From Limnoraphis robusta CS-951 (GTDB lineage: Bacteria; Cyanobacteriota; Cyanobacteriia; Cyanobacteriales; Microcoleaceae), in assembly GCF_000972705.2 (NCBI RefSeq), contig NZ_LATL02000263.1, forward strand, positions 1 to 25,202: a stretch of DNA of 25,202 nucleotides, in the 5' to 3' direction. The position numbers were made by a program, and so were the translations under genes. Shown here one piece after another: positions 17,270 through 25,010 of the stretch; position 1 is the stretch's first letter; each line of letters begins with the position of its first letter. Below the pieces are notes generated by a model. The model was not told the DNA's origin. It did not search any database and saw nothing but the letters and a program-made list of their open reading frames with translations.

Positions 17270-17459
17270 CCTGTGATGTCCTGCACCCTGATCTCACACT
17301 GATGAGTGTTAACACCCAGCAGATACACTCTTGAATTTCACAACGACGCAGATGCAGATTGGTCAAGTCTGATCTGGCGATCGCACGCCCGAAAAACGTC
17401 AAAGAACTCGGTGGGCTATTCAGCTGCTTACCGCTTGGAGTCCAGTGTTTCTCCGCAAG

Positions 17460-17489
17460 CTCCCGTTATAATCTTCGATTTAACGGGAG
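17460..17489. repeat. Perfect 9-bp inverted repeat CTCCCGTTA / TAACGGGAG
   Basis: Arms 17460-17468 and 17481-17489 flank a 12-nt AT-rich loop, about 234 bp upstream of the cyclase ATG. No T-run follows in either direction, so a simple terminator is unlikely. It may be a leader structure or a protein-binding site. Confidence 0.5.
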
Positions 17490-17869
17490 AAGCTGACTGG
17501 TCTGCTGTAGAGACATTCATTCAACCTCTCTACAATCTTCTATCACCCCGGTTTCTTCGGATTTAGAGCTTCTTCTCTACAGAATCGTATACACTTAACA
17601 GCTTCCCCAAATGCTTACTTCCCTGAGAGAAAAATGGTTTAGAAGCCTACTGATTATCTTCCCTAATCGGTCAATTCAGCTTAACTTTTTACCTAAAACT
17701 CTACCCATATTTTATACCATTTATAGAACAGCTTTTAGGTTAAAAAAGAGTGAATGACTTTGGGAAAGTTAATCATTACCCGATGCGTGTAGATTTGATA
17801 ATCTTATAATATTACCATTTTTCACAGATATATTAATAATGCGTTACAGAGTTTAACGTTGCTTTATAT

Positions 17870-18091
17870 CGAAGGTGAACTACCCAACGCCAAGCTTACG
17901 CTATAGCGTGGGCTTCTGACTTCACGGGGGATTGCTTAAAGGAGTGGTGTTGACATAGACTGATTCACCCATCCTAGACGGCGAATGGCTTCCCCCCCTG
18001 TCCTTGATCGCTGCACGGGCGGGGTTATTTAGATTGTCTGTGGGAAAACAGAAATTCGGTCCCAGGCGCGCTCCTACAAGACTGTTCACTA
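17870..18091 (-). mobile_element. Remnant resembling the 3' end of an IS200/IS605-type (TnpB) element
   Basis: Read on the minus strand the segment contains a GAAGCCCACGCTATAGCGTA-type hairpin (palindrome ACGCTATAGCGT near 17900) followed by TTGGGTAGTTCAC at the distal end. That is the look of the right end of cyanobacterial IS605-type elements as I remember them. A 61-codon frame (17922-18107) runs through it, but no TnpA or TnpB domain is visible. Its upstream edge lies at the stop of the kinase gene, so the kinase tail may have been set by the insertion. Confidence 0.35.
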
Positions 18092-19681
18092 CTATACAAG
18101 ACCACATTCAACGACCTTTTCAGACATAATCTGGGCGTGTTGCCACCAGTGGCCCGAACCGATAATCCAAATTCGAGACGGTAAATGGCCAATCGGAGCC
18201 GAGCGATTAAATCTAAAGCCTACTGAGGGATTATGGGGATTGTAAGTTAACCAACCGAGGCGATCGCAAAATTGAGCATAATCTCCCTCAACCTCTTCAT
18301 AAATGCGAGTCTGTACACTAAACCCAAAGCGTCCTTGACTATATTTGACCCATAAACGATCGATTGTTCGCAAATCTTGACTAGGCAGTTGTTTCAACTC
18401 AAGAGCATGAAGATAACAGCGTTTAGGATGACCCAACGCTTGACACAATACGCCCCAAGTTTCCTCGTCGGCGGCTTTCCAATTTTGCGCGGCTAAAAAA
18501 TGTTGTAACTTGCTATAATCAACGCCAACCGCAGAACTAAGATCATCTATCGGTTGACTCAAACCGGGTAAAAACTGAGTCACAATCCCAGGTAATCTCC
18601 AGCGAAATTGAGCAAGACTCGGCTGTTGTTTGGGGCGAGAAGGGGGCTTCAGAGGAGTCCGGGTCGTAATTGCTGTTTTCGGTGTATTCAGTGCTTGTAA
18701 GACCTGTTCGGCGTTGGCATAACGTCGGTCAAGAGAATGTTGGACTAAGCGATCTAAAATCACCCCTAAACGTTCACTCACCCGAGATTGAGGAGTCAGG
18801 AACTCTCGCCAAACCCAGCGTTGATTGACTTCATCATACAATTGCCAAGGCGAAACTCCAGTTAGTAAATACAAACAACTTGTCCCCAAACCATACAAAT
18901 CACTCGCTGGAAATGCCTTTCCTCGGGTTTGTTCGGGCGCCATAAACTCCGGAGAACCGACTACCGTTCCGGTTTGATTGATTGCGGTATTGCTCAGTAG
19001 TTTAGCGACTCCAAAATCAATTAAAACCCATTGATGTTCTTTGCGGCGTACAGAGGGCGAACTTAAAATAACGTTTGAGGCGCTGGTTTTAGAGATTCCA
19101 GGGCGAGTGAGGATGGGTTCAACAACTTCGCTTAAAGCGTTTTCTGCTTCCAAAGCCAAGGGAGAACGTCGTAAAATATTCGCAGGTTTGAGATCCCGAT
19201 GAACAATCTGATGTTGGTGAATATACTGCAACACCGGAAGCAAGCCCCGCAAGAGTTCCCATATTAGGGCTTCGTTAAAGATTCCCTTTTGCTGAAACTC
19301 TTGTTCTAAGGTTTTTCCGGCAATATATTCTTGAACGAGAAAAAGTTGTTTATTTTGCTCGAAATGGGCGAGTAATTGGGGAATTTGTGGATGTTTCCCC
19401 AACTGTTCGAGACGCACGGCTTCTTGACGAAATAGTTTAGCGGCTTTTTGATAACGGTTAACGTGATGATCAAGAAAATGAAATTGTTTGATCGCACAAG
19501 GTGGTTTTGAGGGAATGTGTTCATCGACTGCCAGGTAGGTCTTCCCAAAACCGCCTTCTCCTAAGATTTGAATCGGACGATAACGATTTTGTAATAACAG
19601 TTGTTCACCGCAACTCAGACAACATTCGGCGCTATCTGGATTAACAGGACTGAGACATTGAGGATTTATACAGTAACTCAT
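18092..19681 (-). CDS. Ser/Thr protein kinase with N-terminal zinc ribbon and C-terminal GUN4 domain
   Basis: 529-aa Hanks-type kinase. A four-Cys ribbon (C4, C9, C21, C24) precedes the kinase domain: G-loop ILGEGGFGKTY (39-49), ATP-binding K65, catalytic loop IVHRDLKPANIL (159-170), DFG 222-224 and MAPEQ (247-251). Between the catalytic loop and DFG there is an insertion of about 40 residues (171-215), where most kinases have about 10. A Pro/Gln-rich linker (340-380) leads to a GUN4 domain (about 386-500: VDYSKLQHFLAAQNWKAADEE, RLWVKYSQGRFGFSV, APIGHLP). GUN4 binds Mg-porphyrins and bilins in chlorophyll synthesis, so kinase output may respond to tetrapyrroles; this is inference. The last 25 residues run into IS-like DNA. 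A paralogue lies 2.5 kb downstream in coordinate. Confidence 0.88.
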   Translation of the reverse strand: MSYCINPQCLSPVNPDSAECCLSCGEQLLLQNRYRPIQILGEGGFGKTYLAVDEHIPSKPPCAIKQFHFLDHHVNRYQKAAKLFRQEAVRLEQLGKHPQIPQLLAHFEQNKQLFLVQEYIAGKTLEQEFQQKGIFNEALIWELLRGLLPVLQYIHQHQIVHRDLKPANILRRSPLALEAENALSEVVEPILTRPGISKTSASNVILSSPSVRRKEHQWVLIDFGVAKLLSNTAINQTGTVVGSPEFMAPEQTRGKAFPASDLYGLGTSCLYLLTGVSPWQLYDEVNQRWVWREFLTPQSRVSERLGVILDRLVQHSLDRRYANAEQVLQALNTPKTAITTRTPLKPPSRPKQQPSLAQFRWRLPGIVTQFLPGLSQPIDDLSSAVGVDYSKLQHFLAAQNWKAADEETWGVLCQALGHPKRCYLHALELKQLPSQDLRTIDRLWVKYSQGRFGFSVQTRIYEEVEGDYAQFCDRLGWLTYNPHNPSVGFRFNRSAPIGHLPSRIWIIGSGHWWQHAQIMSEKVVECGLV

Positions 19682-19754
19682 CGTTGTGTAATGGCTGGAA
19701 ATATTGATTCAATTCTGCCCTTGATTTCGCGATTCTGATCAGATGACTTTTAGT

Positions 19755-21053
19755 TTAAAGCATCAGTTTCAAACGGTTTTCCGCTTGTTTTAAGGCATCT
19801 TGCGGGTTCTCGCCGAGTAGAGAGGCTTCTATGGCTCGACCTAAATTTTCTGATAAGCGACGATATCCTGCAATAATCGGCCGTGATCGCGCCCAAGCCA
19901 TCTGTTTTAAAAATACTTGTAAACTGGGTTTTTGGGATAAGTAATCTTGATATTTTTGACTTTGACGGGTTTTTAAATTAACGGGTAAATATCCCGTTCC
20001 TAAACTCCATTCGGTTTGAAATTCCTCACTCAACACATAGTCTAAAAAGGTCAGGGCGGCTTGTTGTTGTTGGGGAGTGGTTTTCATTACAAATAAATGT
20101 TCACCGCCTACAACGGTGGCTTGTTGTTTTTGGGCGGGAATGGGAAACACCCCGTAATCAATTCCCGCAGACTGCAAAAATCCTAACGTCCAAGGCCCGG
20201 TAATTTGCATTGCCACCTTACCCGAAATAAAGTTATCCTGTTCATAGCCTCGTTCTGGTGCAGACAGGATCGCCGAATTGTCGGTGATTAAATCTGACCA
20301 AAACTTCAACGCGGCGATCGCGCCGGGATTCACTAAGTTGACTTGATCTTGATCGATTAATTCACCTTCGGCGCTATACATAAAAGGCAGCCAGGTAAAT
20401 ACTGTCCATTCTCCTTTTCCCAGGGGTAAAACGATACCATGTTGATCGAGTTTTCCATCTCCATTGAGATCACGGGTGAGTTTTTGGGCGGCGACGCGAA
20501 ATTCTTCCCAGGTTAAAGGGAGTTTGGTGATTCCTGCTTTTTCAAATAAACTCGGACGATAAAATATTGCGGTATTATTGGTTGCCATTGGAATTGACCA
20601 AATCTGTCCATTTAGTTCCATCGCTTCAAATAATCTCGGATCAATTTCAGCTTTTCTTGGCGATTTATTCAGCCATTCTTCTATCGGTTCAATCGCATCG
20701 AGTTCAACCAGTTGACCTGTAATTTGAGGACTATACCAGAGAATATCAGGCGAGGCGTTTCCAACAACTGCTGTTAAAATTTTCGGCATTTGTTGATCGG
20801 GTTGACCAATATAATAGGCGTTGACATTAATTTGGGGATGAGTTTGATTAAACCCATTGACTAATTTTTGAAAGACATCTCGGTTGGGCGGGGGATTAAT
20901 TCCATGCCAAAGGGTTAAATTAATCACTCCCGGTTCAGTTGGGGTTTGAACTTGACAACCGCCACAGACGAACAAGCAAAGACTGAGGAGGATGACTCCC
21001 CAGGTTTTCAAGCCTTGATTAAAAATTCGCCAACACCGAGAGAACATTTGCAT
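19755..21053 (-). CDS. ABC-type sugar-binding lipoprotein (extracellular solute-binding family 1)
   Basis: 432-aa solute-binding protein. A basic N terminus and hydrophobic stretch TWGVILLSLCLFV end in a lipobox-like VCGGC, making C33 the lipid-linked residue. The mature part shows the family-1 pattern: INLTLWHGINPPP, a SPDILWYSP segment, NGQIWSIPMATNNTAIFYRP, ALKFWSDL, FISGKVAMQITGPW, and a C-terminal SRPIIAGYRRLSENLGRAI. A DxNxDGxxxD-like loop (D195-D203, DLNGDGKLD) is a plausible Ca site, a known trait in sugar-binding proteins. The start is placed at ATG 21053; an ATG at 21098 would add 15 residues before the signal peptide. No permease or ATPase gene is nearby, so this is an orphan binding component. 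The ligand is probably an oligosaccharide or glucosylglycerol-like solute. Confidence 0.85.
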   Translation of the reverse strand: MQMFSRCWRIFNQGLKTWGVILLSLCLFVCGGCQVQTPTEPGVINLTLWHGINPPPNRDVFQKLVNGFNQTHPQINVNAYYIGQPDQQMPKILTAVVGNASPDILWYSPQITGQLVELDAIEPIEEWLNKSPRKAEIDPRLFEAMELNGQIWSIPMATNNTAIFYRPSLFEKAGITKLPLTWEEFRVAAQKLTRDLNGDGKLDQHGIVLPLGKGEWTVFTWLPFMYSAEGELIDQDQVNLVNPGAIAALKFWSDLITDNSAILSAPERGYEQDNFISGKVAMQITGPWTLGFLQSAGIDYGVFPIPAQKQQATVVGGEHLFVMKTTPQQQQAALTFLDYVLSEEFQTEWSLGTGYLPVNLKTRQSQKYQDYLSQKPSLQVFLKQMAWARSRPIIAGYRRLSENLGRAIEASLLGENPQDALKQAENRLKLML

Positions 21054-21111
21054 GATAAGATCTGATTTGGGGAACTTTCTTAGTCTTTTCTTGCTCATGT
21101 TATCATTTTCA

Positions 21112-21849
21112 ATGCCTAGTATTTGGCAGAGCTATCAGCAGGATGCTTTTCATCTCAAGCAACACTTACAAGATTATTTAAAGTTGGATCAACCGACTCT
21201 CGAAGCACAACTACAGTCGAGTCAGCAATTACTCGCTGAACTGGGTTATCGGGATTTTGACTGGGAAAATGCTTCTCTATTTTACCGTGAAAAAGTCGGT
21301 GAGATCTATTTATTTGAGTTGGGAGCTTGGCATCTCTCCAGTCAAGATTACATTGGGAATACCTTGCGTTTGATTACGGATTATGCTCAAGGTCATGTGT
21401 TAGACTTTGGTGGAGGGATTGGGACTCATGCGATCGCCGCAGCTTTATCTCCCCAAGTCGAACGGGTCACTTACTGCGATATTAACCCGATTAATCAAGC
21501 TTTTTTTCGATATCGCATTGAACAATTAGGACTGAGTGATAAACTTAAGATTCAGTCTGAGATTTCATTATAAAATCAGTTTGATACGATTCTTTGTTTT
21601 GATGTTCTTGAACATTTACCTGATCCCAGTCAACAGTTACTCACGTTTCATAAGTTGATGTCTGATCAAGCCAAAATTATTCTCAATTGGTACTTTTTCA
21701 AGGGAGAACATCAGGAATTTCCATTTCATTTAGATGATCCTAAAAAAATCGATGTATTTTTGAGAACGATTCAACAGAATTTTCTAGAAGTTTTTCATCC
21801 CTATTTAATTACTGCTCGCTGCTATCGCAAGTTAATTGTTCCAAACTAA
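21112..21849 (+). pseudogene. SAM-dependent methyltransferase gene broken by one in-frame TAA
   Basis: One frame spans about 245 codons, but codon 154 (21571-21573) is TAA, between KIQSEISL and NQFDTILCFDVLEHL. Class I methyltransferase motif I is HVLDFGGGIGTHAIAAAL (about 95-112), motif II carries CDINP, and the acidic/aromatic motif FDTILCFDVLEHLPDP comes just after the stop. All parts stay in phase, so repair of one codon restores a normal protein of about 245 aa. The truncated product would lack the second half of the Rossmann fold. The ATG at 21112 is preferred because it lies past the divergent lipoprotein start. Substrate is unknown (small-molecule type). Compare the P450 gene, which has the same lesion; the stops may be true decay or sequence errors. 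Confidence 0.8.
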
Positions 21850-21961
21850 TCTCAATTTGAATCGAAGTTCTCTAGCCTTGGGGAAGATTTAAAAGACGTT
21901 GGCTGTATGGCGATCACAATTCAACTCAAATCTTTGGTTAAAGTTGGTTTCACCATAGAGA

Positions 21962-22105
21962 TTAAAGCATTAAAACAGACCAACCTGTTACCGGATCGGG
22001 GGGTAAAAAGTTAAATTGCAACCACTCAGAACTGTTGAGAAGCCGACGAATTGACTCTTGAGTTTGGGGGCGATCGCCGTTTTTTTTCTCAGAGCAAAGA
22101 TTTTC
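21962..22105 (-). pseudogene. C-terminal coding remnant without a start, unknown protein
   Basis: A minus-strand frame, open from a TAG just upstream to TAA at 21962-21964, encodes about 47 residues including RPQTQESIRRLLNSSEWLQF and FLPPDPVTGWSVLML. The text looks like a real protein end rather than random translation, but there is no start codon near its beginning, and I do not recognise the family. Confidence 0.3.
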
Positions 22106-22173
22106 CTAAAAAAAAGGCTGAAATTGCTTCCAAGTTTAGGTTTTAGCGATCGCCAAAAATTTGAATGAAACAG

Positions 22174-22191
22174 CCCTGCTGGGGGGCAGGG
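22174..22191. terminator. GC-rich hairpin CCCTGC / GCAGGG downstream of the second kinase gene
   Basis: Arms 22174-22179 and 22186-22191, loop TGGGGG, about 30 bp past the kinase stop on the minus strand. No U-run follows, so it is a weak terminator candidate. Confidence 0.35.
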
Positions 22192-22222
22192 GGGATCTAT
22201 AATGATGATAAATTGTTGGATT

Positions 22223-23680
22223 TTACAGGTTACAATTCGCCAAACGAGAGAAAACTAATCGATATATTCCTAATTTTGCACCCTCACGGCGACCTAGAGG
22301 ACCCAAACCCCTCGGAAGGTGTCCTTTTGGTGCCGATAGAGAAAAGTTGAGGTTGTCAGTTGTCAGCCATCCATGCTTCGTTTTCCAGCCAATTTCCTCC
22401 CCAAAACGATACCATCCGGTTTGATTGTATTGTCCTAATTTGTTTCCGGTTTCCAGATAAATCTGTTTCTGAACAGTAAAACCAAAACGGACATTACTAT
22501 ATTTAATCCAAAGGTTGTTAATCGTGCGAAGTTCTTCACAGGGAAAATTGTCAATTGAGCCTGTATCTAACCATCCATCTTTGTCCCTTCCCGCCACTTT
22601 TAACATGAGTTTAGCAGTTTCTTCGTCCGCATCTTTCCACTGTTTCTGACTCAAAAAATATTGCAGAATAGAGTAATCTACTCCTCTGGCTGAAACTACT
22701 TTTATTAACTGTGTTGGGGGCGGTGGCGGTGGCGCTGCAATTACTTTTGTTAACGATGTTGGGGGTGGTGGAGGCGGAGGTATGCGAAGGATTTTGGAAG
22801 GTGCAGCTTGAGATGAAATTGCATTCACAATTTCCCGAATAGACTGATACCGTTTTTTCATCGCCTGCTGTAACATCTTATCTAAAACTTCCCCCAATTT
22901 TTGATTAATAGGATTGGTTAAATAATCCCGCCAAACCCATTCTCCCTCGCTGACATCGTACAATTGAAAGGGTTCAACTTGGGTTAACAGATGAATACAA
23001 GTCACCCCCAAACTGTAAATATCACTGCTAAAATTTGCTTTTCCCAAAGCTTGTTCGGGTGCCGCATATCCAGCAGAACCAATAGTTGTTCCGGTGACGG
23101 CTAAGGCGGTACGAGTCGCCAATTTCGCCGCACCAAAATCTACTAAAAACAGTTGTTTATCGGAAGCTCGACGAATCAAATTGTCCGGCTTTACATCCCG
23201 ATGAATCACTTGATTTTTGTGAACAAAATATAAGACCGGAAGTAATTTTTTGAGCAGTTGTAAAATTTGAGTCTCGTTAAAAGTTCCCGACTCGTCTAAC
23301 TCTTGTTGCAGGTTTTTCCCTTGAATATATTCTTGAACTAAATACTGACGTTTATCTTGGGTAAAATAGGCGTAAAGTTCGGGAATTTGCGGATGTTTTC
23401 CCAACTCATCCAAACGAACCGCTTCCTGTTCAAAAAGTTGTTTGGCTTTCTCTACGGTTTCTGTTCCCTGCGCTTGCGGAAAAAACTGTTTGATCACACA
23501 AAAGGGTTTTGAGGGTTTGAACTCGTCTATCGCTTTGAAGGTGCGACCAAACCCGCCTTGACCGATAATTTCTACTGCTCGATAACGTTCGGCTAATAGT
23601 AATTTTACACCACAACGCTGACAAAATAGAGTGTTTGGCGGGTTATTAAACAAGCAGTCAGGATTCAAACATTGGCTCAT
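22223..23680 (-). CDS. Ser/Thr protein kinase with N-terminal zinc ribbon, Pro-rich linker and GUN4 domain
   Basis: 485-aa paralogue of the kinase at 18092. Four Cys (C4, C9, C20, C23) form a ribbon; kinase motifs are IIGQGGFG (38-45), K64, IHRDVKPDNL (159-168), DFG (181-183) and AAPEQ (206-210), with the usual short gap before DFG. The linker (about 301-330) contains a twofold repeat of a Pro6-7 run followed by a Thr-x-Leu-x-Lys-Val-like segment. The GUN4 domain spans about 333-456 (VDYSILQYFLSQKQWKDADEE, LWIKYSNVRFGFTV, APKGHLP). The 29-residue tail after GHLP (RGLGPLGRREGAKLG..) is basic and unrelated to the other kinase tail. ATG 23680 is chosen because it aligns with the paralogue start; the upstream in-frame codon at 23695 is TTG, and GGAG lies about 12 nt before the ATG. 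Confidence 0.88.
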   Translation of the reverse strand: MSQCLNPDCLFNNPPNTLFCQRCGVKLLLAERYRAVEIIGQGGFGRTFKAIDEFKPSKPFCVIKQFFPQAQGTETVEKAKQLFEQEAVRLDELGKHPQIPELYAYFTQDKRQYLVQEYIQGKNLQQELDESGTFNETQILQLLKKLLPVLYFVHKNQVIHRDVKPDNLIRRASDKQLFLVDFGAAKLATRTALAVTGTTIGSAGYAAPEQALGKANFSSDIYSLGVTCIHLLTQVEPFQLYDVSEGEWVWRDYLTNPINQKLGEVLDKMLQQAMKKRYQSIREIVNAISSQAAPSKILRIPPPPPPPTSLTKVIAAPPPPPPTQLIKVVSARGVDYSILQYFLSQKQWKDADEETAKLMLKVAGRDKDGWLDTGSIDNFPCEELRTINNLWIKYSNVRFGFTVQKQIYLETGNKLGQYNQTGWYRFGEEIGWKTKHGWLTTDNLNFSLSAPKGHLPRGLGPLGRREGAKLGIYRLVFSRLANCNL

Positions 23681-23822
23681 CCCAGGCGACTCCAAGCAGT
23701 TCCATTTTCCTATTTTAGATCGGTTTTTGCTAGGAATTTTAACAAATTTTTTTGGTGTTTCAGAGTTGAATAATTTATGCTAATTTTACCGTGAATTTTC
23801 TGATGCACCCGAAGTACAAGTC

Positions 23823-23857
23823 AAAAACCCGGTTTCTGTGAAAAACCAGGTTTTTTT
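23823..23857 (-). terminator. Rho-independent-like terminator for the DUF1350 gene
   Basis: AAAAACC-C-GGTTT / AAACC-A-GGTTTTT forms a 12-bp stem with one mismatch and a 7-nt loop. It lies 13 bp past the DUF1350 stop and ends in a T-run on the minus strand. It is symmetrical enough to act on the other strand too. A second copy of the AAAAACCCGGTTTTT core is at about 24976-24990. Confidence 0.6.
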
Positions 23858-23869
23858 AGTCTCTATATT

Positions 23870-24841
23870 TTAGCGTTTAGAGGTTGAAACCCCAACGGTA
23901 ACTTTAGAAATAGACTTTTTTTGCGTTTGAGAAACTGACGGTAACAAAGCTGATTTCAGGCGATCTGATAACTGCTGTAAAATCGTTAACGCAACGGGTT
24001 CGAGTTGACGCCGAGAAAGGGGTGCGATAAACTTATCCAAAGGATTAAAATCGACCAGATATTGACCGATTTGAACGCCAAGCGGTTCGAGGTGTTTTCC
24101 AGGTATTTCTTGATGAATGAGGTTTTGATTGTTGAGTTGCTGAATAAACCAGTAAACCCCTTTTTGTTTATTACTCTCATTTCCGGCGATATCATCGGAT
24201 TTAAACGAAATTAAACCCGTAATATTAAACAGTTGACTCCGATGAATCATACATTGAGTTTGACTGCGACTCGGTAACACTCCTAAGCCAATTTTATCGA
24301 TAAAATGAGCGATAGATTTAATCGGAATAGCGCTTTCTGTATCGCTAATATCAGGGGCGAGTAACAGCGAAGGTTGATTGAATATTGCTTTTTGATCACC
24401 TAACCGACGACGAATTTGATCAATTTCTTCTTGATCAATACAGTCTTGAAGGTAGGTTAACCCATTTTGATCGCTCAAAAGTTCTAGCAAAGCAATATAT
24501 TTGCAGCCTAAACTATGACCGATCCAGAAGTAATTAGAATTATCCAAATAGAATTCTCCGTCATAACCTGCGGCTTTTGCTTTCTCAACGAGTAAATTTT
24601 GGAGTTCGTTTTGTTCTTCTAATAAACTCAGTGAAACTGACCAATGCTCAAAGGTAAATCGAAAGGGAATCGCAACAATAGTATAACCGGATTTAAATAA
24701 TTTTTCCAGAAAATAGCGATAAGATAGGGTGGGAAATGAACCAAAAAACGCGCCACCAATAAATCGAATAATCCCTTTGGGTTGAGGATGGAAAGCAACC
24801 CAACTAAAACCTACAGGTTCAAAGCGAAATTCAGTAGACAT
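23870..24841 (-). CDS. DUF1350 family protein, alpha/beta-hydrolase-like
   Basis: 323-aa protein of the DUF1350 family found in cyanobacteria and plastids. Diagnostic segments are IRFIGGAFFGSFPTLSYRYF (25-44), YTIVAIPFRFTFEHW (53-67) and the nucleophile-elbow motif WIGHSLGCKYIALLE (106-120) with Ser110. A possible acid lies in LLLAPDISDTE (159-169), and a His in GKHLEP (about 259-264). The last 30 residues are Ser/Lys-rich and probably disordered. The enzymatic substrate is unknown; a lipid or ester hydrolase role is suggested only by fold. No signal peptide or membrane segment is seen. It stands alone, with a terminator directly downstream. Confidence 0.85.
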   Translation of the reverse strand: MSTEFRFEPVGFSWVAFHPQPKGIIRFIGGAFFGSFPTLSYRYFLEKLFKSGYTIVAIPFRFTFEHWSVSLSLLEEQNELQNLLVEKAKAAGYDGEFYLDNSNYFWIGHSLGCKYIALLELLSDQNGLTYLQDCIDQEEIDQIRRRLGDQKAIFNQPSLLLAPDISDTESAIPIKSIAHFIDKIGLGVLPSRSQTQCMIHRSQLFNITGLISFKSDDIAGNESNKQKGVYWFIQQLNNQNLIHQEIPGKHLEPLGVQIGQYLVDFNPLDKFIAPLSRRQLEPVALTILQQLSDRLKSALLPSVSQTQKKSISKVTVGVSTSKR

Positions 24842-25010
24842 AATTAAATTCGAGTGTGATTAAAAGCAAGTTGATTAACCTATCTCTAACTTAACGTTTG
24901 TTATAGAGTGATGAATAGTCGCTTTTTTGCATTAACTCAGGTGAGTGTCACTCATTTGTGCTTTCAATCTTTCCCAAAAACCCGGTTTTTATTCAAAACG
25001 TTTTCAATTC
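24842..25010. other. Upstream region of the DUF1350 gene
   Basis: Non-coding. It contains the 13-bp palindrome TGAGTGTCACTCA (24942-24954), a TATAAC -10-like box on the minus strand near 24900, and the self-complementary AAAAACCCGGTTTTT. Confidence 0.45.
24942..24954. promoter_or_regulatory. Operator-like palindrome TGAGTGTCACTCA
   Basis: Perfect 6-bp arms around a central T, about 100 bp upstream of the DUF1350 start. The symmetry fits a homodimeric regulator site; the regulator is unknown. Confidence 0.35.

Larger units (their letters stand above)
17227..18091. other. Long intergenic region with inverted repeats and IS-like debris
   Basis: 865 bp. Near the cyclase start: ACCCG/CGGGT at 17257-17269. 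Further up: a HIP1 site near 17376, a perfect 9-bp inverted repeat at 17460-17489, and ACCTAAAA/TTTTAGGT at 17691-17698 and 17733-17740. From about 17870 to 18091 the sequence resembles the 3' end of IS200/IS605-type elements. A plus-strand frame at 17306-17566 (86 codons, GTG start, no Shine-Dalgarno site) contains some protein-like text (VIIFDLTGEADWSAVETFIQ) but overlaps the 9-bp hairpin and matches nothing I know; it may be a gene remnant. Confidence 0.5.
21850..22222. other. Intergenic region with an orphan coding fragment and hairpin
   Basis: 373 bp between the methyltransferase remnant and the second kinase gene. It holds two HIP1 sites (near 22070 and 22147), a minus-strand coding-like fragment (about 21962-22105) and a GC-rich hairpin at 22174-22191. 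No complete gene is seen. Confidence 0.5.

Noticed and set aside
17306..17566. Open frame of 86 codons (plus) as a gene
   Set aside because: GTG start without a Shine-Dalgarno site, overlaps a 9-bp hairpin and resembles no known protein; mentioned only as a possible remnant.
22165..22350. Short plus-strand gene over the second kinase 3' end
   Set aside because: It is antisense to the GUN4 kinase coding region and has no Shine-Dalgarno site or recognisable domain.
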